From Bacteroidota bacterium (GTDB lineage: Bacteria > Bacteroidota > Bacteroidia > NS11-12g > UBA955): a stretch of DNA of 64,000 bases. Positions 60,977 to 64,000 of this stretch are shown piece by piece; the first letter of the stretch is position 1; each line of letters starts with the position of its first letter. The notes beneath the pieces were generated by a model that searched no databases, was not told the origin of the DNA, and saw nothing but the letters and a program-made list of their open reading frames with translations. The translations under genes and the position numbers were made by a program. The stretch spans positions 1 to 64,000 of the forward strand of contig JAMLHC010000006.1 of assembly GCA_023957335.1 (NCBI GenBank), given 5' to 3'.

Positions 60977-61699
60977 TTACAATCCGGCTCCTATGCTTTT
61001 CCCCCCATCTACATAAAGGGTTTGACCTGTTACAAACTGCGTTCTTTTATCGCACAGAAAAGCAACAGCTTGTGCAATATCTTCGGGTTTTCCCATGCTT
61101 TGTGTGGGTTGCGCTTGAATCAACTTTGCACGCACTTCATCTGACAATCCACGCGCCAAAGGAGTATCAATAAAACCGGGTGCAATTGCATTTACTAAAA
61201 TGCCATACCTTCCCAATTCCAATGCCAACACCCTCGTAAGGCTGACCACACCTGCTTTTGAAGCCGCATAATTAGATTGTCCGGGATTGCCCAACCATGC
61301 ACGCGAGGCAATATTTACAATACGTCCGTTCTTTTGTTCTTTCATTTTAATAGCCGCTGCTCTACACATCATCCAAGTACCTTTGAGATTAATATTGGTT
61401 ACCAAATCAAAATCTTCCACAGACATTTTCCATATCATATTATCCCGAATGATTCCGGCATTGTTGACTAAAATATCTACTTGCTCTATGGATGCAAAAA
61501 GGCTTTTTACATCAGATTCATTGCTGATATCACATTTGTAAAATGTTGCACCATTGTTCAATTCTGCAGCCAACGCCTGCCCTTTCGCTTCATCTATATC
61601 TACCAAAATACACAAGCAACCCTCTTGTGATAGCCGTTGAGCGATAGCTCTTCCAATTCCTTGTGCTGCTCCGGTTATTATGGCTGTTCTTTTATACAT
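60977..61699 (-). CDS. Short-chain dehydrogenase/reductase (FabG-like)
   Basis: 240 residues, classical SDR. Cofactor motif TGAAQGIGRAIA near the start, Asp in CILVDIDEA favouring NAD, NNAG in DILVNNAGIIRD, and the Ser-Tyr-Lys set in IVNIASRAWLGNPGQSNYAASKAG. The end DIAQAVAFLCDKRTQFVTGQTLYVDGG is typical. Likely a 3-hydroxyacyl(-CoA or -ACP) or alcohol dehydrogenase; given its place between xdhC and the Mo enzyme genes it probably acts on the same substrate pathway (inference). Overlaps xdhC by 22 bases. Confidence 0.92.
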   Translation of the reverse strand: MYKRTAIITGAAQGIGRAIAQRLSQEGCLCILVDIDEAKGQALAAELNNGATFYKCDISNESDVKSLFASIEQVDILVNNAGIIRDNMIWKMSVEDFDLVTNINLKGTWMMCRAAAIKMKEQKNGRIVNIASRAWLGNPGQSNYAASKAGVVSLTRVLALELGRYGILVNAIAPGFIDTPLARGLSDEVRAKLIQAQPTQSMGKPEDIAQAVAFLCDKRTQFVTGQTLYVDGGKSIGAGL

Positions 61700-62487
61700 T
61701 GCTCTATTTGTTTAATTTGTTTAATCATATTAACGCTTCCAATGTTTTTGACCTCAATCAACTTTGCAATGATACTAACAGCAATTTCATAGGGAGTTTC
61801 GGCTCCAATATTCAATCCGATTGGCATATCTACTTTGTCCAACTCGTCTTCGCTTGCAACACCCTCTTGCAGTAACATTTTACGGGTTAGCAAGATTTTT
61901 CTTTGACTGCCAATGAATCCTAAATAGGCGTGTTCTTTGCGCAAACAGTATCGCAGTAATGCTCGATCAATATCATGGCGGTAAGTCATGATAGCAATAT
62001 AGGTATTATCATCAAAGGATATTTGTTTCAAAGCTTCGGCAAAATCAATACAGTGTGTGTGCACCTGCTTATGGTTTATTTGCTGAAAATATTCAGCTCT
62101 ATCATCATAAACCGACACATCAAAATCCGCTCTCACAGCTTGATTTGCCAACTCCTGTCCAACATGACCGGCTCCAAAAATTACCAATTTTTTTTGCACT
62201 TCCTCAGGTTCTATATACACTTTCACCATACCACCGCAACACATGTGATGTTGTTGGAGAAGCTGATGTTCAAACAATTTTGGACTTCCTATTTTGATTT
62301 GTGTAATGGCATCCTCAATAATTTTTTTCTCTAATGCACCACCGCCTATACTACCCTCTATTGTCCCATTTTCAAACACACGCATCTTTGTCCCTGCCTT
62401 ACGAGGAGTAGAGCCTCGTGTATCAACAATAATGCAGAGTGCTGATTTAAGCGGTTTATGATTATATGGAATTATAGGTTCAGACAT
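61678..62487 (-). CDS. XdhC/CoxI-family Mo-cofactor insertion protein
   Basis: 269 residues. N-terminal domain (about 10-90) with SALCIIVDTRGSTPRKAGTKM and GSIGGGALE; C-terminal Rossmann domain with KLVIFGAGHVGQELA, YLGFIGSQRK and GLNIGAETPYEIAVSI. XdhC binds the molybdenum cofactor, helps its sulfuration and hands it to xanthine-dehydrogenase-family enzymes. Overlaps the MobA-like gene by 8 bases and the SDR gene by 22, consistent with serving the Mo enzyme encoded two genes further on. Confidence 0.92.
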   Translation of the reverse strand: MSEPIIPYNHKPLKSALCIIVDTRGSTPRKAGTKMRVFENGTIEGSIGGGALEKKIIEDAITQIKIGSPKLFEHQLLQQHHMCCGGMVKVYIEPEEVQKKLVIFGAGHVGQELANQAVRADFDVSVYDDRAEYFQQINHKQVHTHCIDFAEALKQISFDDNTYIAIMTYRHDIDRALLRYCLRKEHAYLGFIGSQRKILLTRKMLLQEGVASEDELDKVDMPIGLNIGAETPYEIAVSIIAKLIEVKNIGSVNMIKQIKQIEQCIKEQP

Positions 62488-63103
62488 TGTTAAATTGCAT
62501 GTTTAAATTTGGAAAGTGCTTTTTGTATTCCTCAGGTGTATCAATATTGTACAACACAGATTGGTCACGGGTTGCATAATCAATGCGGTTTTGGTTGGCA
62601 AGAATGCTTTTCAGACTTCTGTCTGTTCCTGATTCTTTAATCGCTGCAATCTCATTGCCACAAAGCAAAACCGGATGTCCACCCTTGTCGGATACCCGTG
62701 GAGAAACATAGCCGTCAATAGGTTTCATTGCAAGCATATCCTGCAAAACACTCGCATTGACAAAAGGATTATCTGCATTTTGTATAAATATCCTGTTCTC
62801 GTGTACTGTTTCCAAGCCAAGTTTGATAGAAAATGTTCTGCCAAGCTCAGGATGAGTGTTGGGTACAATCCTTATCCCCTGTAATTGTTCAAAATAATTT
62901 TTGTATTGATTCAAAACTGCATCATTCAACACCAACACAATCGAACCTTGCATGACTGTGCTATAAACTTTTACAATCTGTTCAATAAAGGTTTTGCCAC
63001 TATCAAACGGCAATAGCAGTTTAGGAAAGCCCATTCTTTTGGATTCCCCTCCTGCCAATATAATTACAGCCGATTTATTGATATTTGACAAATTCTCTAA
63101 CAT
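62480..63103 (-). CDS. MobA/MocA-like molybdenum cofactor nucleotidyltransferase
   Basis: 207 residues with the nucleotidyltransferase start AVIILAGGESKRMGFPKLLLPF, then QNADNPFVNASVLQDM (metal-binding Asp) and VSDKGGHPVLL. This matches the MobA-like NTP transferases that make the cytosine (MocA) or guanine dinucleotide form of the cofactor. Xanthine-oxidase-family enzymes use the cytosine or undinucleotide form, so CTP is the likelier substrate (inference). It starts directly after the ferredoxin stop codon and overlaps xdhC. Confidence 0.88.
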   Translation of the reverse strand: MLENLSNINKSAVIILAGGESKRMGFPKLLLPFDSGKTFIEQIVKVYSTVMQGSIVLVLNDAVLNQYKNYFEQLQGIRIVPNTHPELGRTFSIKLGLETVHENRIFIQNADNPFVNASVLQDMLAMKPIDGYVSPRVSDKGGHPVLLCGNEIAAIKESGTDRSLKSILANQNRIDYATRDQSVLYNIDTPEEYKKHFPNLNMQFNNV

Positions 63104-63451
63104 CTATTCATGAAGTTTTCTTTGTTTCTCTTCCAATTCTTCTCTTGACTCTTTGTGATTTTCATCCGGCAAACAGCAATCCACGGGACACACAGAAGCA
63201 CATTGTGGTTCATCGTGAAAACCAACGCACTCGGTGCATTTGTCAGTAACGATGTAGTAAAACTCATCAGAAATGGCATTTTGCTCCCTATAAGGGTCAA
63301 TCGTTTCTCCGTTCATCAGTTCGTAATCGGAGGTGATGTTGGTTCCATCAGCCATAGTCCACGGTACGCCATTGGCATAAATCGCTTTGTTAGGACATTC
63401 GGGCTCGCAAGCTCCGCAATTGATACAGTCATCAGTAATTTTAATAGCCAT
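63104..63451 (-). CDS. 2[4Fe-4S] ferredoxin (YfhL-type)
   Basis: 115 residues. Cluster I ligands: Cys9, 12, 15 and 19 (CINCGACEPECP); cluster II: Cys72, Cys75, Cys84 and Cys88 (CTECVGFHDEPQCASVCP), with extra Cys92-Cys93. The long second-cluster loop and the ~20-residue charged C-terminal helix match the Allochromatium/YfhL type of low-potential ferredoxin, the kind used by benzoyl-CoA-pathway enzymes in Thauera. Sits 15 bases after the 2-oxoacid:ferredoxin oxidoreductase gene, its probable electron source. Confidence 0.93.
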   Translation of the reverse strand: MAIKITDDCINCGACEPECPNKAIYANGVPWTMADGTNITSDYELMNGETIDPYREQNAISDEFYYIVTDKCTECVGFHDEPQCASVCPVDCCLPDENHKESREELEEKQRKLHE

Positions 63452-63466
63452 AGTATTTTTTGTATT

Positions 63467-64000
63467 TTAATTTACTTCAAATGTGTTTCCGCTAAAAAAT
63501 AAATCATCCACTGTTTTGTACTTCCCTTCTTTCTTACCTTCTGTGATTTGTCGGTGAAATTCTTCATCATATACCGATGATTCAACATTTCTAATAACAC
63601 CCATTGCAACAGGAAAGTCAGGCAATTTCATCTGAATCAACATATTATGTAACACCGTTGATTTTGAATGTGCATCATGTATCAATATATCTTGTTCAGT
63701 AATCCCATTTTCTCCTATTGTTACCACCTGCAAATCCAAACCATTCAGACGCAAACCCTTATTGTTATTTTCACCAAAGAGCATGGGTTTACCATGTTCT
63801 AAAATGAGTTGTGTATTGGCTTTGTTTTCTTTTGCTGTAATAGAAGCATGGGTGTCATCATTAAAAATCACACAATTTTGAAGAATTTCAACCACCGAAG
63901 TTCCTTTATGCTTTTCTGCTTCAATAAAAACACTTGCCATCAATTTCACATCTGTATCCGGCACTCTGGCATAGAACTGACCTTGTGATCCCAACACCAA
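63467..64000 (-). CDS. 2-Oxoacid:ferredoxin oxidoreductase beta subunit (5' end outside window)
   Basis: The C-terminal 177 residues of a KorB/PorB-type beta subunit; the start lies beyond the window. Visible family features: GSQGQFYARVPDTDVKLMASVFIEAEKHKGTSVVEILQNCVIFND (the region after the thiamine-pyrophosphate site), then the partly variable GLRLNGLDLQ segment and a tail ending SGNTFEV. The enzyme oxidatively decarboxylates a 2-oxoacid (2-oxoglutarate or pyruvate) to acyl-CoA and reduces ferredoxin; substrate cannot be told from this fragment. The ferredoxin gene follows 15 bases later. Confidence 0.87.
   Translation of the reverse strand: MVLGSQGQFYARVPDTDVKLMASVFIEAEKHKGTSVVEILQNCVIFNDDTHASITAKENKANTQLILEHGKPMLFGENNNKGLRLNGLDLQVVTIGENGITEQDILIHDAHSKSTVLHNMLIQMKLPDFPVAMGVIRNVESSVYDEEFHRQITEGKKEGKYKTVDDLFFSGNTFEVN

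Overview
The window is AT-rich, gene-dense DNA from a member of the Bacteroidota. Evidence: four proteins end in type A T9SS (Por secretion) sorting domains (the giant protein at 5006, the two C10 proteases and the PKD protein at 43750), and one ends in a gliding-motility/CHU-type (type B) domain. Other markers are a TonB receptor with a carboxypeptidase-regulatory-like N-terminus, many lipoproteins, LpxB, and promoters that repeatedly match the Bacteroidota -7 element TAnnTTTG instead of -35/-10 boxes. Shine-Dalgarno sequences are mostly absent. I cannot place it below phylum. Presence of HPPD and a fatty-acid desaturase (O2-using) beside ferredoxin-linked 2-oxoacid oxidoreductase, a NorC/NorB-like pair and a hydroxybenzoyl-CoA-reductase-like enzyme suggests a facultative or microaerobic lifestyle (inference).

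Layout. 1-9706: a surface/secreted-protein island. It has four tandem mosaic lipoprotein paralogues (the first cut by the window edge), a short secreted protein, two more lipoproteins of a related subfamily, and a 1566-residue T9SS cargo with an HEXXH metalloprotease-like domain and a beta-helix. 9773-15437: M1 peptidase (-), an acidic TPR protein and a ComA-like phosphosulfolactate synthase (+). 15505-26935: two paralogous C10 (streptopain-type) T9SS proteases flanking an accessory segment with a DUF1697 protein, a DtxR-type regulator divergent from a TonB receptor, a small membrane protein and a methyltransferase; a lipoprotein overlaps the end of the second protease. 26937-34913: housekeeping genes (YqeY-like, GatB, acyl-CoA carboxylase beta, methyltransferase, PAP2 phosphatase, ZIP transporter, Maf) plus a NorC/NorB-like pair whose large subunit lacks expected metal ligands. 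34935-43550: M16 peptidase, an ATP-cone/PD-(D/E)XK fusion, a CHU-type giant surface protein and a family 9 glycosyltransferase. 43586-43696: tRNA(CAU) with its promoter and terminator. 43750-55255: PKD/T9SS protein, HPPD, SurE, LpxB, desaturase, WecB, CPA2 antiporter and small unknowns.

55261-64000 (all minus strand) is the most coherent pathway block. In transcription order: 2-oxoacid:ferredoxin oxidoreductase beta (cut by the window end), a 2[4Fe-4S] ferredoxin, a MobA-like Mo-cofactor nucleotidyltransferase, XdhC, an SDR dehydrogenase, a fused [2Fe-2S]/molybdopterin subunit, an FAD subunit with a cysteine-rich insert like that of 4-hydroxybenzoyl-CoA reductase, hemerythrin, a MoaC-MoaB fusion and a MORN protein. 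It looks like a self-contained molybdenum hydroxylase/reductase with its own cofactor-maturation genes and a low-potential electron supply.

Candidates for new biology, in my order: the ferredoxin-coupled hydroxybenzoyl-CoA-reductase-like operon; the NorB-like oxidase with altered ligands; the ATP-cone nuclease fusion; and the mosaic lipoprotein array next to the chimeric giant protease. All functional statements come from reading motifs by eye; no database search was run.
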